From: Euryarchaeota archaeon
GTDB lineage: Archaea > Thermoplasmatota > SW-10-69-26 > JACQPN01
Direction of reading: 5' to 3'
Length of the DNA: 64,000 nt
Assembly (NCBI GenBank): GCA_016207515.1
Contig: JACQPN010000020.1
Location: forward strand, 1-64,000
This document shows, piece by piece, positions 1-12,800 of the stretch (its first letter is position 1; every line of letters starts with the position of its first letter). The notes below the pieces were generated by a model. That model did no database searches, was not told the DNA's origin, and worked only from the letters and a program-made list of their open reading frames with translations. A program made the translations under genes and the position numbers.

Positions 1-1286
1 AGGGTTCGTTAACAAATAAACGCTCTAATTAGGCAGGATTGACTTCTGAGACATCGGTGGATGCACTCGCGATCAAGCGGAAGCTGTCTGCGCTCACGCG
101 AGCGCTGGACGAGCGGAGCCGCCGCCTCGTGTTGGCGGCGGAGGCCCAGTCGTTGGGTCGAGGCGGAATCGAACTCGTGCACCAAGCCACAGGCGTCGCT
201 CGAACCACGATTACGCGCGGCATCCAGGACCTCCGGTCGCCGCCGGACCCCACGCGCATCCGGCGGCCGGGAGCCGGACGCAAGAAACTGGCAGACCAAG
301 ACCGGACGCTGATGCGGGACTTGGAGGCACTCGTCGAGCCCGTGACGCGCGGCGACCCCCAATCCAACCTGCGGTGGACCGCCAAGAGTCTCCGCGCGTT
401 GGCGAGCGAGCTTCGCGCCCTCGGGCACCGGGTAAGCCACGTCGTGGTGGGACGCCTATTGGAAGAGGCTGGCTACAGCCTCCAAGCCAACCAGAAGGCG
501 CGCGAAGGGACTCGTCACCCCGATCGCAACGCCCAATTCGAACACATCAACCGCCAAGTTGGCCAATTCCAAAAGGCCCACCAACCCGTCATCTCGGTGG
601 ACACCAAGAAGAAGGAAATCGTGGGCGATTTCAAGAACAACGGGAGGGAATGGCGGCCCAAAGGCCACCCCCAACGAGTCCGCGTCCACGACTTCATCCT
701 CAAAGAAAAAGGGAAGGCAGTCCCGTACGGCGTCTACGACCTGACCCGCAACGCGGGCTGGGTCAGCGTCGGCATCGACCACGACACGGCCACGTTCGCC
801 GTGCACTCGATCACCCGATGGTGGGCGACGATGGGTCGCCCCACCTACCCCAAGGCCACGCGCCTTCTCATCACGGCCGACGCCGGTGGAAGCAACGGCG
901 CCCGAAACCGATTATGGAAGTGGGAACTCCAACGCTTCGCCGACCGCACGCGCCTCGCCATCACGGTCTGCCACCTACCCCCAGGCACCAGCAAGTGGAA
1001 CAAGATCGAACACCGCCTCTTCAGTTTCATCAGCCAGAACTGGCGCGGACGCCCCCTCACCAGCCTCGCCGTAATCGTGAACCTGATCGCAGCAACCCGC
1101 ACGACGACCGGACTACGGGTCCGAGCCGAACTTGACAAGAGCAAATATCCCAAGGGCCGGGAGATCAGCCGCGAGCAAATGGCCCAACTCAACCTCCATC
1201 CGGACGCGTTTCACGGCGACTGGAACTACACGATCACGCCACGCGGACACCATCGGAAATAGAGCGATAATTTTCTAACGAGCCCT
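1..1286 (+). mobile_element. ISAzo13-family insertion sequence (possibly clipped at the left edge)
   Basis: A transposase gene is bracketed by imperfect inverted repeats. Positions 1-26 (begins AGGGTTCGTTA, ends CGCTCT) match the reverse complement of 1261-1286 at 21 of 26 positions. The right repeat overlaps the transposase stop codon. Because the left repeat begins at base 1, any target-site duplication and possibly the outermost base lie outside the window. No second copy is visible here. Confidence 0.8.
39..1262 (+). CDS. ISAzo13-family DDE transposase
   Basis: This 407-residue protein looks like a complete DDE/RNase H-fold transposase of the ISAzo13 (Rhodopirellula-type) family. The N-terminal 90 residues look like a helix-turn-helix DNA-binding region (GVARTTITRGIQDL). 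The catalytic acids are visible in order: D in VISVDTKKKE, D in LLITADAGGSNG and E in NKIEHRLFS. The family-typical WNY near the C-terminus is also present. The start is TTG at 39 (GTG at 57 is the alternative); either lies just inside the left inverted repeat. No frameshift is seen, so the enzyme may be active. A reading frame in another phase at 374-1135 is a shadow. Confidence 0.88.
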   Translation: MTSETSVDALAIKRKLSALTRALDERSRRLVLAAEAQSLGRGGIELVHQATGVARTTITRGIQDLRSPPDPTRIRRPGAGRKKLADQDRTLMRDLEALVEPVTRGDPQSNLRWTAKSLRALASELRALGHRVSHVVVGRLLEEAGYSLQANQKAREGTRHPDRNAQFEHINRQVGQFQKAHQPVISVDTKKKEIVGDFKNNGREWRPKGHPQRVRVHDFILKEKGKAVPYGVYDLTRNAGWVSVGIDHDTATFAVHSITRWWATMGRPTYPKATRLLITADAGGSNGARNRLWKWELQRFADRTRLAITVCHLPPGTSKWNKIEHRLFSFISQNWRGRPLTSLAVIVNLIAATRTTTGLRVRAELDKSKYPKGREISREQMAQLNLHPDAFHGDWNYTITPRGHHRK

Positions 1287-1333
1287 TAGCCGAGAGCCAA
1301 ACCTTTGCGGAGGTCTGCGAGAATGCGTCCTTG

Positions 1334-2038
1334 TTATCGTATGCCATCCAGATGGGCGAGCCGTTCCCGGATAGTCATTGTCGACAGCGGAACGCCGCGA
1401 ATAGACCATGTGTGAGACGGGGCATCGGCGTTTCCACCCACCAGCTTCAGGAGCGCTGACTTGGCTGCGTTCACATCCCCCGCCGCCAAGAGTATTCCAT
1501 CGCGATCCGCTTCTAACTCCTGTTCACTGGTAATTCTGGGAACGGGTGGCAATTCGCCGCGAAAAACTTTGTACGTTTGGAACATATCATAGCCGGCGAG
1601 AAGCCAATCGAACCTCGAATCCTGTTTGGCGCGGGCCTCTGCCCAACTGCGAATCGCAGAGAAGAGTTTGCGAGACGCCAAGTGGTTACGATGGATGTGG
1701 CTAACCTCGTGTCCGAGGACGAATTCCAATTCTCGATCTGTGAGGACGTCTGGAAGAACAGAATTGACACGAATGATACCGCTCGGAATTCCGTCAATCA
1801 ACATGCCCTCCGCTTGGGCCACCACACGTCGGCTTTTGCTCAGCCGCACGGCCACACGCGTGACGTGATGCCCAAGTCGACCGAACAAGTTGTCGACTCT
1901 GCACTGTAACCGCGCGGTCTTGCTCTGACCGCGTGCGACTCTCGCTTCGTCGGAGGACGTCATGGTGAGGCATGCCGACCGTGCGGCTGGACCTTTCGCG
2001 CTCCTCAAAGGAGATCGGGAGAGTTGCGGAGGTCTCAT
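1334..2038 (-). CDS. M48-type zinc metallopeptidase
   Basis: About 234 residues with the gluzincin signature HEVSH (residues about 110-114) and a downstream EQELEADRDG segment that supplies the third zinc ligand, as in M48 peptidases (HtpX/Ste24/BepA relatives). Unlike HtpX it shows no clear membrane helices, so it resembles a soluble minimal M48 core. ATG at 2038 is just past the nrdJ stop; GTG at 2053 (overlapping nrdJ) and ATG at 1963 are alternatives. The region is less G+C-rich than its neighbours and sits next to an insertion sequence, which hints at acquisition. Substrate unknown. Confidence 0.7.
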   Translation of the reverse strand: MRPPQLSRSPLRSAKGPAARSACLTMTSSDEARVARGQSKTARLQCRVDNLFGRLGHHVTRVAVRLSKSRRVVAQAEGMLIDGIPSGIIRVNSVLPDVLTDRELEFVLGHEVSHIHRNHLASRKLFSAIRSWAEARAKQDSRFDWLLAGYDMFQTYKVFRGELPPVPRITSEQELEADRDGILLAAGDVNAAKSALLKLVGGNADAPSHTWSIRGVPLSTMTIRERLAHLDGIR

Positions 2039-2043
2039 GACGT

Positions 2044-5216
<3,173 letters not shown>

Positions 5217-5217
<1 letters not shown>

Positions 5218-5831
5218 CAGTTGTGTCCCCCTGTCTTCCTGCCCGTCGTGTCCAACCCCATCTCCTCCTTCGCCTTGTTCAACGCAATCGCCTTCTTCGC
5301 CTTGTACTCGGTCTTGTCGGCCGCGGCCCCGCGCGGCTTCGTTCCCTTGGCGCCGTATGAGAGCGCGTCCTCGACGGCGCCTCCTTCCGAAAGGAGTGTC
5401 TTGACCTCCTGTTCGAAGTGCGCGGCGTCCGTGAATTCCTTGTACACGGACGCGAAACGGAGGTACGCGACCTGATCCACGCCTTTCAGCCTGTCCATCA
5501 CGAGTTCGCCTATCCGCATCGAGGGGATCTCCGTCGTCTCGTCCGAGCGCAGCGTCTCCTCGATGTCGTCGATCATCTGTGCGATGACGTCTCGCGATAT
5601 CGGGCGCTTCTCGCACGCCTTGAGTATGCCCATTTCCAGTTTGTCGCGGTCGAAATCCTCCACACGGCCGTCGCGTTTCACGACCCGCAATAGCGGCGAA
5701 TCGACCCTCTCGTAGGTGGTGAACCGCTTTCCGCATGCGACGCACTGGCGGCGGCGTCTCACCGCCGGTTCGCTCGTATCCCGTGAGTCAAGAACACGCG
5801 TGTCGAGGCAGTCACAATATGGACATTTCAA
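5217..5831 (-). CDS. nrdR: NrdR-type ribonucleotide reductase regulator with C-terminal extension
   Basis: A zinc-ribbon/ATP-cone repressor of the NrdR family. The N-terminal ribbon uses C3-x2-C6 and C30-x2-C33, followed by an ATP-cone (about residues 45-140) that senses (d)ATP. Bacterial NrdR is about 150 residues; this one has 204, with an extra 55-residue Lys/Ala-rich tail of unknown role. The start codon is TTG at 5831, fixed by the ribbon starting at residue 2. It overlaps nrdJ by one base, consistent with control of that operon. A palindrome lies in its own promoter (see 5870-5890). Confidence 0.92.
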
Positions 5832-5869
5832 TGAAAACCACCACCTATAAGTTGTGTCCCATCCCTGGG

Positions 5870-5910
5870 TATACTACTATCGGTGGTATAGACAAAAGGC
5901 ATTTTTATAC
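5870..5910 (-). promoter_or_regulatory. nrdR-nrdJ promoter with operator-like palindrome
   Basis: On the minus strand a TATA-like GTATAAAAAT (5901-5910) is followed, where the transcript should start, by an inverted repeat with arms TATACTAC (5870-5877) and GTGGTATA (5883-5890; 7 of 8 pair) and a 5-base spacer. The geometry fits a repressor site covering the start of transcription about 40-60 bases before the TTG of nrdR. Binding by NrdR is inference. Confidence 0.5.
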
Positions 5911-6250
5911 TTTTTGATAAAACGCGGCCCTTATAAGGAACCGACCACCCGCGCCACGGTCGCCGTGGGTTCTGTTCTTCCCCGGATGTAGGCCTTTCGA
6001 TTCGATTCACCATTGAAGTAGATTTCGACTTTGGATTATCATGTCGGCTACGGGATAAGTGAAACTGCACGCCGGGGCCGGCGCCCAACGTAACGGTCTT
6101 TTCGTAAAGACCCGCCACGCGAATCCATGCACCCAGCGAGGAAACCCGACGATTCCTTACCCACCTTCACGACGGACCTTGGACCGGCTTCAGCTGGAAG
6201 ACGCGCCAAAAACTCCTTGAGCACATGTCCCTTATCCGAAGACCGGTCCA
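5911..6250. other. Intergenic region between divergent nrdR and a lipoprotein gene
   Basis: Beyond the nrdR promoter this 340-base stretch has no convincing gene. A perfect 7-bp hairpin (GGTCTTT, loop TCGT, AAAGACC) lies at 6095-6112. A CCTTATCCG box ending about 18 bases before the ATG at 6251 may serve as the TATA element for that gene. Confidence 0.4.
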
Positions 6251-6691
6251 ATGAAGCCCCACCCGATCACCAGAGCGTTTGCCGTCACGATGATCGCGCT
6301 ATCGGCGTCGTCCTTCGGCGGATGCGTCGGGGCCACCGACGAGCCCACGCCCTACGTGATAATCCAAGAGGGGCGGATGCCGGCCGCGAACGTCGCCTTG
6401 AACGTCACCGTCAACGACGAGCCGGCGTGGTCGGGCTTCAACAAATCGCTCTTCAACGGCACCGCCGTCGTGGACTTCTCGAAAGCGTTCGTCGTGGTCT
6501 CCGTCCTTAATCCCGGAAACGACACGATCCACGTGGACCGCGCCACCATCAAGGGTGACGTCTTCAACGTGTATTTCAAGGTCTCGAAGGGCGAGCCGTA
6601 CGATGGCCCGATCCCCTCGGTCTCCATCGTGAAACTCGATAGACGTGGAATCAAGACACCGATAGCGCTTGTCGTCCACGAACGCGCGTAG
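6251..6691 (+). CDS. Small predicted lipoprotein, function unknown
   Basis: A 146-residue protein with a signal peptide and lipobox ending at C25 (SFGGC), so it is probably membrane-anchored and faces outward. The rest is a single beta-rich domain (alternating hydrophobic pattern, NVTVNDEP, VVVSVLNPGNDTI, VYFKVSKG) that could be an immunoglobulin-like fold. I do not recognise a family. It is divergent from nrdR and convergent with the PPC-repeat gene. Confidence 0.6.
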   Translation: MKPHPITRAFAVTMIALSASSFGGCVGATDEPTPYVIIQEGRMPAANVALNVTVNDEPAWSGFNKSLFNGTAVVDFSKAFVVVSVLNPGNDTIHVDRATIKGDVFNVYFKVSKGEPYDGPIPSVSIVKLDRRGIKTPIALVVHERA

Positions 6692-6728
6692 CGCGCGGCC
6701 AGAGCGTCGCCCGCTTCAACGCAGGGCC

Positions 6729-7946
6729 TCAATCCAATATCAGCGTCGATGTGTAATTGCCGAACCCGGTGACGGCCATGAGACGCAATCGATAGAAGCC
6801 CGCGGGGAGGTTGTTGTTGATGACCTTGTCGAGGACGCCAGGCCCGGCGTACGAGGCGTTGACGAGGGTGCCGGTCGCGTTGTAGAGCCGTAGATCGAAA
6901 TCGGCTCCGACGGGCGATTCGAGGACATAAGTGAGGTTCTCCCCGGCCGTCACGTTCACCTTGTACCAATCTTCGGTGTCCGCCACTATTGGTTCGAGCG
7001 TGCCGGTGTGGTTTCCGGGAAGGATCTCATCGGCCGTCGCGAGACTCCCCGCGGCGTCGCGCCCGAGTCCAGAATCGTTTTGAGGGATCGGCCGCGTGAT
7101 GACGACGTAGAGCGAATAGAGGCCCGCGCCACTCACCGGGGAACTCTTGACGAGCAGTTTCCAGTCGCCGGCCTGTGTCGCGTAGTGCCTGAAAGAGGCC
7201 GAGTTCCCGCAGCAGCTCGTCACCTCGGCCGCCGTATTGAGGTTCGGCTTGGTGAGGCGCAGGCTCGCCGATAGCGGCGGCGCGGCGGAGATTGTCGCGT
7301 CCACGATGTCGCCCACGTCAAGGAACAGCCTGTACCAATCCTCGGTGTCCCCGTCGGCAGGCCGGAGCTCGCCGTCGGTTATGGGCTTTGGCACCTCGGT
7401 CGCGTAGAAGTAGTGGCCGGGGGCGTCGTAGCCACTTGCTCCGTCGTCTTGCGGGAAAGGTTGGATCTCGAGGTCCAACGTGTAGGCCCCTATGTCGCCG
7501 GCCGACAACGGGATGAGACCCTGCGTGTAGACGAGGACTTTCCAATAGCCCGTCACGTCCACGGGGATGAAGATGTGGTCCTCCTGAAGCTGCGTCGCAA
7601 TCGAGTTCGCGCGGTACCGGAAGCCGGAATCGTAGAGGACGAGGTCGAAGTTGCTCACACCGGAGGAGAGGTTGAGCCGGATCAACTGTCCACGCGTCGC
7701 ATAGAACGCGTACCAATCCGACACGTCGTCGGGAAACGCAAGTATGCCGTCGTGCCCGCCCGCCGCGATGAGCCTGGCGCTTGTCGGGCTGTCGCCGGCG
7801 TCCCCCGGCTGTCCCGCGTCGGACTCCACGGGGTTAAGGAGCGTCCCAGCCAGCGCTGGCGACGAAAGGGCGGCACCCAGAAGCATCACGGTCGGGAATG
7901 CCGCGGCCCAGACTTTACGTAGTTGACACTTTCCCATCCGACGCAC
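6729..7946 (-). CDS. Secreted protein with PPC (pre-peptidase C-terminal) repeats
   Basis: 405 residues. An N-terminal signal peptide (hydrophobic core about residues 12-30, ending PALAG) precedes three PPC-like beta-sandwich repeats. Each has the hallmark acidic-WY motif: DDVSDWYAF, GDTEDWYRL and ADTEDWYKV, spaced about 125-140 residues apart, each followed by a loop of the DLVLY/DLRLY type. PPC domains usually accompany extracellular proteases; no catalytic domain is present, so this may be an adhesive or accessory surface protein. ATG four codons in (7937) is an alternative start. Confidence 0.75.
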   Translation of the reverse strand: MRRMGKCQLRKVWAAAFPTVMLLGAALSSPALAGTLLNPVESDAGQPGDAGDSPTSARLIAAGGHDGILAFPDDVSDWYAFYATRGQLIRLNLSSGVSNFDLVLYDSGFRYRANSIATQLQEDHIFIPVDVTGYWKVLVYTQGLIPLSAGDIGAYTLDLEIQPFPQDDGASGYDAPGHYFYATEVPKPITDGELRPADGDTEDWYRLFLDVGDIVDATISAAPPLSASLRLTKPNLNTAAEVTSCCGNSASFRHYATQAGDWKLLVKSSPVSGAGLYSLYVVITRPIPQNDSGLGRDAAGSLATADEILPGNHTGTLEPIVADTEDWYKVNVTAGENLTYVLESPVGADFDLRLYNATGTLVNASYAGPGVLDKVINNNLPAGFYRLRLMAVTGFGNYTSTLILD

Positions 7947-8151
7947 GAGGGGCTGAACGGTGTCGCGCTTATTGTACGTTCTTCAGGATTCCCTATTACA
8001 CGGCGAGAGGTCTAGTGAGAAGATATGATTACGCGGTGCGAAAGTGTCGACGCTTGCCGTGAAACGGACGCGTTGGACGGGAAAACGGAGACCATGGTCG
8101 GGAGAATGGCGGCGTGAAAACGCCTCACCGTTCCACGTAATGGCCGCGTCT

Positions 8152-9756
8152 TCAGTTCCTCGGTCCTGCCGGGAACTTCACGGGCGCAAGCGGGAGGTTC
8201 CGGGCGGACTGCGCGTAGGCGGTCGTCTCCACGCCCCCGGCCGCCGGAACGTGGGAATAGATGACATGCACCTCGCCCTTCGGCCCGATCTCCACTTGGA
8301 GGAAATCCAGGAGGCGTCGCGCCATCGGCCCCGACAGGACCGGTTGAGGGTCCGCCTTGATGACCTGCCAGTGCGGTTCGGCCGAATCGGCATCGAGGCT
8401 CACGGCGAGATACACGTACATCGCATCCTGGTCCGTGACGCGCGTCGGGCCGACGCTTGCGTTCGGGTAACCATACCAAGCGACCGCGACCTTGCCGGGC
8501 CCTCCAGCCGCGATCCACGGCATGACGTAGCTTCCCGCGGGCGACACCGTCTGCGCCGCGCTCCACGTCCCGTCGGCGAGTCGATGGGCGACCCGTATCG
8601 AGTACCCGACGGAAGCGTTGCCTTCGTCCCACACGACGTACGGCGTCCCGCTCTCGTCGATCGCGGGCGTGATGAACCCGTACGTGCCTTGCCCGTCGGG
8701 CATCGTGTAGACCGTCTCGTTCGCCTCCCAGCTCGCGGCCGCATCGACGCTGTGGTCCGCGATGATGCGTTGGTCCGGGGATCCGACGACCCAGATCTCG
8801 CCGGGGCTTCTCACGGCGGCGTTCGGGAAAATGTAGGAAGTCACGAAGTTCGGCTCGACTGGGAACGTCTTCCCGCCATCCGTGGATTTGTAGACATATC
8901 CCCCGGCGGTCGCCCCGCCGGCGTTGTACACGAAGTAGACGACGTCGTTGCCCTCGGCGCGTATCCAGGGTCGATCCTCAAGGGGCCGAAGCACCTGGTA
9001 ACTCGTGTGGCGCCACGTGCCGTCCTTCGTCCATGACGCGGTCTGCGAGTGGGCAAGCGAGATGTCCACCCAGAAGAGGTCGCCGTCGTCGTCTATTGCG
9101 AGGTCGCCTTCGACGCCATACGTCTCCCTGAGCTTGGTGTCGGACATCAATTCCGTGAACGTTACGCCATCGTCGCGTGAGACCCAGATGGGGGGCGCGT
9201 CGCCGACGCAACAGACGCCGGTGGCGTAGATCGTCCCGTCGCCGGCGATCTCTATCGAAGGCTCGGAAAGGCCGCAATCGTAGGGGGGTGTGTTGTCCGA
9301 GGCAGTGCAGGAACTCGGCACCGTGTACGCCTTCGAACCGAGTTCGTAACGCCTGACGATCGACAGCCCGAGGTTCTCGACGGCCGCCATGGGCTTCTCG
9401 ACCGCAACCAGAGGGAAAAAGAGGGGCGAGGTGAGGTCGCTCGACCGGACGGACGCGTAACCGGCCGCTTCCACGACCAGTTCGGTCGCTCCTGGAAGGA
9501 CGGAGATGACGAAGAACCCTGAGGAGTCCGTCGAGGCGAGCACGATCGGCTTCTCCGACGCAAAAAGCGTCACCGAGGCGCCCGCCAACGCAGCACCCGT
9601 GACGGAGTCGGCGACGAGGCCTTCGAGCGTCGGGTAAGACGTCGCGGCCTGCGGCGCCTCAAGGACAAGATCTGGGGGAGACGCGGCCGGAGGTTGGACG
9701 CACCCGGACACCGCCATGACGGCGGTGATGAACACGGCGAAACCCGCCCCTTTCAT
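8152..9756 (-). CDS. Beta-propeller lipoprotein with N-terminal carboxypeptidase-regulatory-like domain
   Basis: 534 residues. Lipobox AVSGC with the lipidated Cys at residue 19. Residues about 40-115 look like a CarboxypepD-regulatory-like (CnaB-type) domain (LEGLVADSVTGAALAGASV). The remainder resembles BNR/sialidase-type propellers with repeated WVSRDDG, VYKSTDGGKT and Asp-box-like turns. Catalytic sialidase residues cannot be assigned, so a binding role is as likely as an enzymatic one. Its C-terminal segment (RRLLDF...GPKGEVHVIY) recurs in the lipoproteins at 48626 and 50138. Confidence 0.72.
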   Translation of the reverse strand: MKGAGFAVFITAVMAVSGCVQPPAASPPDLVLEAPQAATSYPTLEGLVADSVTGAALAGASVTLFASEKPIVLASTDSSGFFVISVLPGATELVVEAAGYASVRSSDLTSPLFFPLVAVEKPMAAVENLGLSIVRRYELGSKAYTVPSSCTASDNTPPYDCGLSEPSIEIAGDGTIYATGVCCVGDAPPIWVSRDDGVTFTELMSDTKLRETYGVEGDLAIDDDGDLFWVDISLAHSQTASWTKDGTWRHTSYQVLRPLEDRPWIRAEGNDVVYFVYNAGGATAGGYVYKSTDGGKTFPVEPNFVTSYIFPNAAVRSPGEIWVVGSPDQRIIADHSVDAAASWEANETVYTMPDGQGTYGFITPAIDESGTPYVVWDEGNASVGYSIRVAHRLADGTWSAAQTVSPAGSYVMPWIAAGGPGKVAVAWYGYPNASVGPTRVTDQDAMYVYLAVSLDADSAEPHWQVIKADPQPVLSGPMARRLLDFLQVEIGPKGEVHVIYSHVPAAGGVETTAYAQSARNLPLAPVKFPAGPRN

Positions 9757-9873
9757 TGCGAAACAGCCGTTCTCATGGCGTTTAATCCTTGTGGAACAAG
9801 GGTTTCGCCTGTTGTCGCCCCGATAAATGGCTTCCGGTGGGGTCTCTCGCCCCAGACATGCCCGTGAGGTCGT

Positions 9874-12800
9874 TCACATGAAATCGCTCAACTTGCTCTT
9901 CTTCACCTTGTCCGAGAGGAAGAGCGAGTTCATCGACTCCTCGATGAGTTCGATGCGCTGGCGCGTGTAGGCGTCGACCGCGTATTTCTCGCTGATGCGC
10001 TTGGAGACCTCAAGGTACTTCTTCACCGACGCCTCGTGGACCGTCATCGTGAGGCCGTTTCCGCAACGTCTGCCGCCCGCCTCCTTGATGCAGACGCCGG
10101 CGAGCGGGATGCGCCGGTACTTCGTTCCGCATTTTGTGCAGCGCATGCTCTGCTTGCTGAACGCCCTCAGGTTCCCGATGAGATCGGGAAGGAAGTGCGT
10201 CTCGATGACGCGGCTTGCGACGTTGGCGGCGTCGACGGCCCGGATCTTCGACGCGAGTTCCAGTTGGCCTTCCATCTTCTCCATCATGGTACCAAGCGAT
10301 TTGTAGGCGGAGAGGCGCGGGCCTTCCGCGATGTTCTTCGTGTCGTGCGTGAACCGGAAGCCGCGGTACTGGGAGGTCTTCCCGAGCCGTTTTGCGACGT
10401 CGTCGATGAGCTTCGACACGTCCTTCGGGCTCGGGTGGGTGGTCGTCGCCTCGTAGAACGCCAACGGGTACGAGGCCCCGACGTCGATGTTGTGGGCCTC
10501 CTTGTCGATCTCTGACGGGTCGATCCTGGTGGCGAGGACGAGTGGTGCGTCCATGAGGCCGCCGGTCGAGCCCGGCAGGTACGAGCGGCTGAAGTTCACG
10601 AGCGCGTCGAGAAGAAGCATCACGCAGTCCTCGTCGCCGTCGCAGTTCCTGCGCTTGGACGCGTGGTAGAAAGGATGCGCGAACCCGGCCTGGGCGTCCG
10701 TCCAACCGATGAGGCGGCCCAAGACGCCGCCCGAGGTGTGCGGCGCAAGCCCCACAAGCAGGTGCCCGATGAGGTCCTGATCCTTCTTCAGGCGGTAGTG
10801 GCGCGGGAGGTGGTAGTACTTCTCCAGAAGATCGTCCATGAAGGCGGCCGTCCTCGCCAGGTACTCGAGGCAGCCCTTGCTCACGACGAGGTCCTGGGTG
10901 AAGAGTTCGAGGACTTGATCGTCCGTCTCCAGGGGCAGCCCGTCGATGTCGGTCTTGTACCCAAGGTCCACGAGGGTCTTCACGTCCACGTGGATCTCGC
11001 GCGGCCGGAAGTGAGTGAGCGGGACGTCCGTCATGTCGAACCGGGTCGTCCCGTCCTTGAAGACGTAGACGCCGTGGATCGCGCGTAGGACCCCTTTGTG
11101 AAGCGGTTCGGGCGTCTTCTGCCGGCTGATGAGGCCTTGGACGCCCTTCACGCCGTCCGGGACCTTCGTAAGGCCCAGGTCCTTCTCCACCCCGTCGACG
11201 AGTTCTCCAAGGTCTACGCGTTGCGGCGTGGGCCGTTCCTTGGAGACGAGCGTGTGTTTGCCGCAGGAACCGCACCGGTTGGCGAACGTGCGCTCGCCGC
11301 AGCCGCTGCACGTGCGTAGGCCCACCTCGACCTCGACGACGCCCCGGGGCAGGCTCGACGCGACGCTTCCGTCGGCCGCCCGCGTCCTTCCGACCGAGCC
11401 GGCGTTCTCGGGTCTCGCGATGCTCTTCTTTTGTGACTCGGGGACGTAGCCCTTGGCCGCATCGACGACCTTGCGCTGGGCGCCGCCGGCGATCCCGATG
11501 GGAAAAAGCGAGTGCACCGGCGGGTTCATGAGGCGTTCGGCCGCCTTCTCGGGCCGGCCCATCCGCGCCCCGATTCGGTACGGGGAACGTCCCTTGATGA
11601 CCACACCTGCGAGTTTCGAGGCGATGGCCAAGGGGTCACGCTCGTCGCCGACGGCCGCCAGCGGAACGCGCCTTACCATCGTTTCGCCGCGGACGTCAAG
11701 TCCAAGGCCACGAAGGAGTGAATAGGAGTGGCGCCCGAGCTGGTTCTCACCGTTTCGAACGTCGTGGAGCGCACCCAGTGTGACGAGGAGTTCCTTCATG
11801 GCGGCTTCGGCCGGTAGCACGAGCGTCCCCCGCTCCCAACGGCCTTTGTCTTCGACGAACTGCGAGAGGGCCGCCATGTCCCTGGCGCTGAGGTCGTGCC
11901 AGAAGAGGTTGAAGCGCGGATGAAGGGCGACGCCTGACTTCTCGGCCAACGCGAACGCCTCCTCCGCGGTGCTCGGCGACGGCACGGGGCCTGTCTTGGA
12001 GTCGGGTGTTCCCGCGTCCGCTTTGGGGCCGGCTGATTGCGAGACGGTGGTGCCGCCCGCCTGCTCGTCGCCGTTCCCGGCCGCCCGCATCTCCATTTCC
12101 CACCATTCGACGCAGTAAGGGCTCTGGGGCAAGACTGCGTTGTTCTCCGCGAACTCGCCGAAGGGGATGAGTATCTCCCCGAGGTCGACGACGCGCTTCA
12201 CGAGAGGACGGAGTTCGACCGCCTCGGCCGTCGAACCGACCTCGACGAGAGCTCCCGAGGCCAAGAGCACCATGGGGCCCTCGATCGTGTCGCAAGGGGT
12301 CACGACCGTCCCTTTACCAGGCCGTTCGATCTTCATCTGCGTGCCGACGGCGAGGAATTCGTCGAGGAGGAACATCGTCGCCGGGTGTATCGCCGTCGAG
12401 GCGAGGCCAGCGGTGCGGGCCCTGCCGTACCGGAGACGGAAACCCCCCGCGCACGATGGGTGGGAAAAAACGGGGCGGCCGGCGATGAGGTCGTCCATGA
12501 ACCTGTGGTTCGGGGTGATCTCCGGCTTTGCCCCGGTCTTCGCGCCGGGCTCCGCCTTCTTGCCTTTCTTCATGAGCTCGTCAATGAACTCCCAACCGTC
12601 CATGCCGAGCGTCTTCACGTGCTTCTGGATCTTCGCTGCCTTCTGACAGACGCCCTCCGCGAGGACCAGGGCCATGCCGCCTCGTAGTTGGTTCGTATCA
12701 AGCCGCGGTAGGTCGCGCTTCCCGGTGACTTCGCGGTCCTGCGTGCCCTCGCCGTCGATCGATACCGGGCAATTACGCACCACGAGTTCGACTTCGGCGT

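Noticed and set aside
374-1135. 253-codon frame overlapping the transposase
   Set aside because: Shadow phase rich in Arg and Pro; no domain seen.
10010-11311. 433-codon frame on the minus strand inside polC
   Set aside because: Alternative phase of polC with Arg/Pro/Gly-rich composition; polC is conserved throughout.
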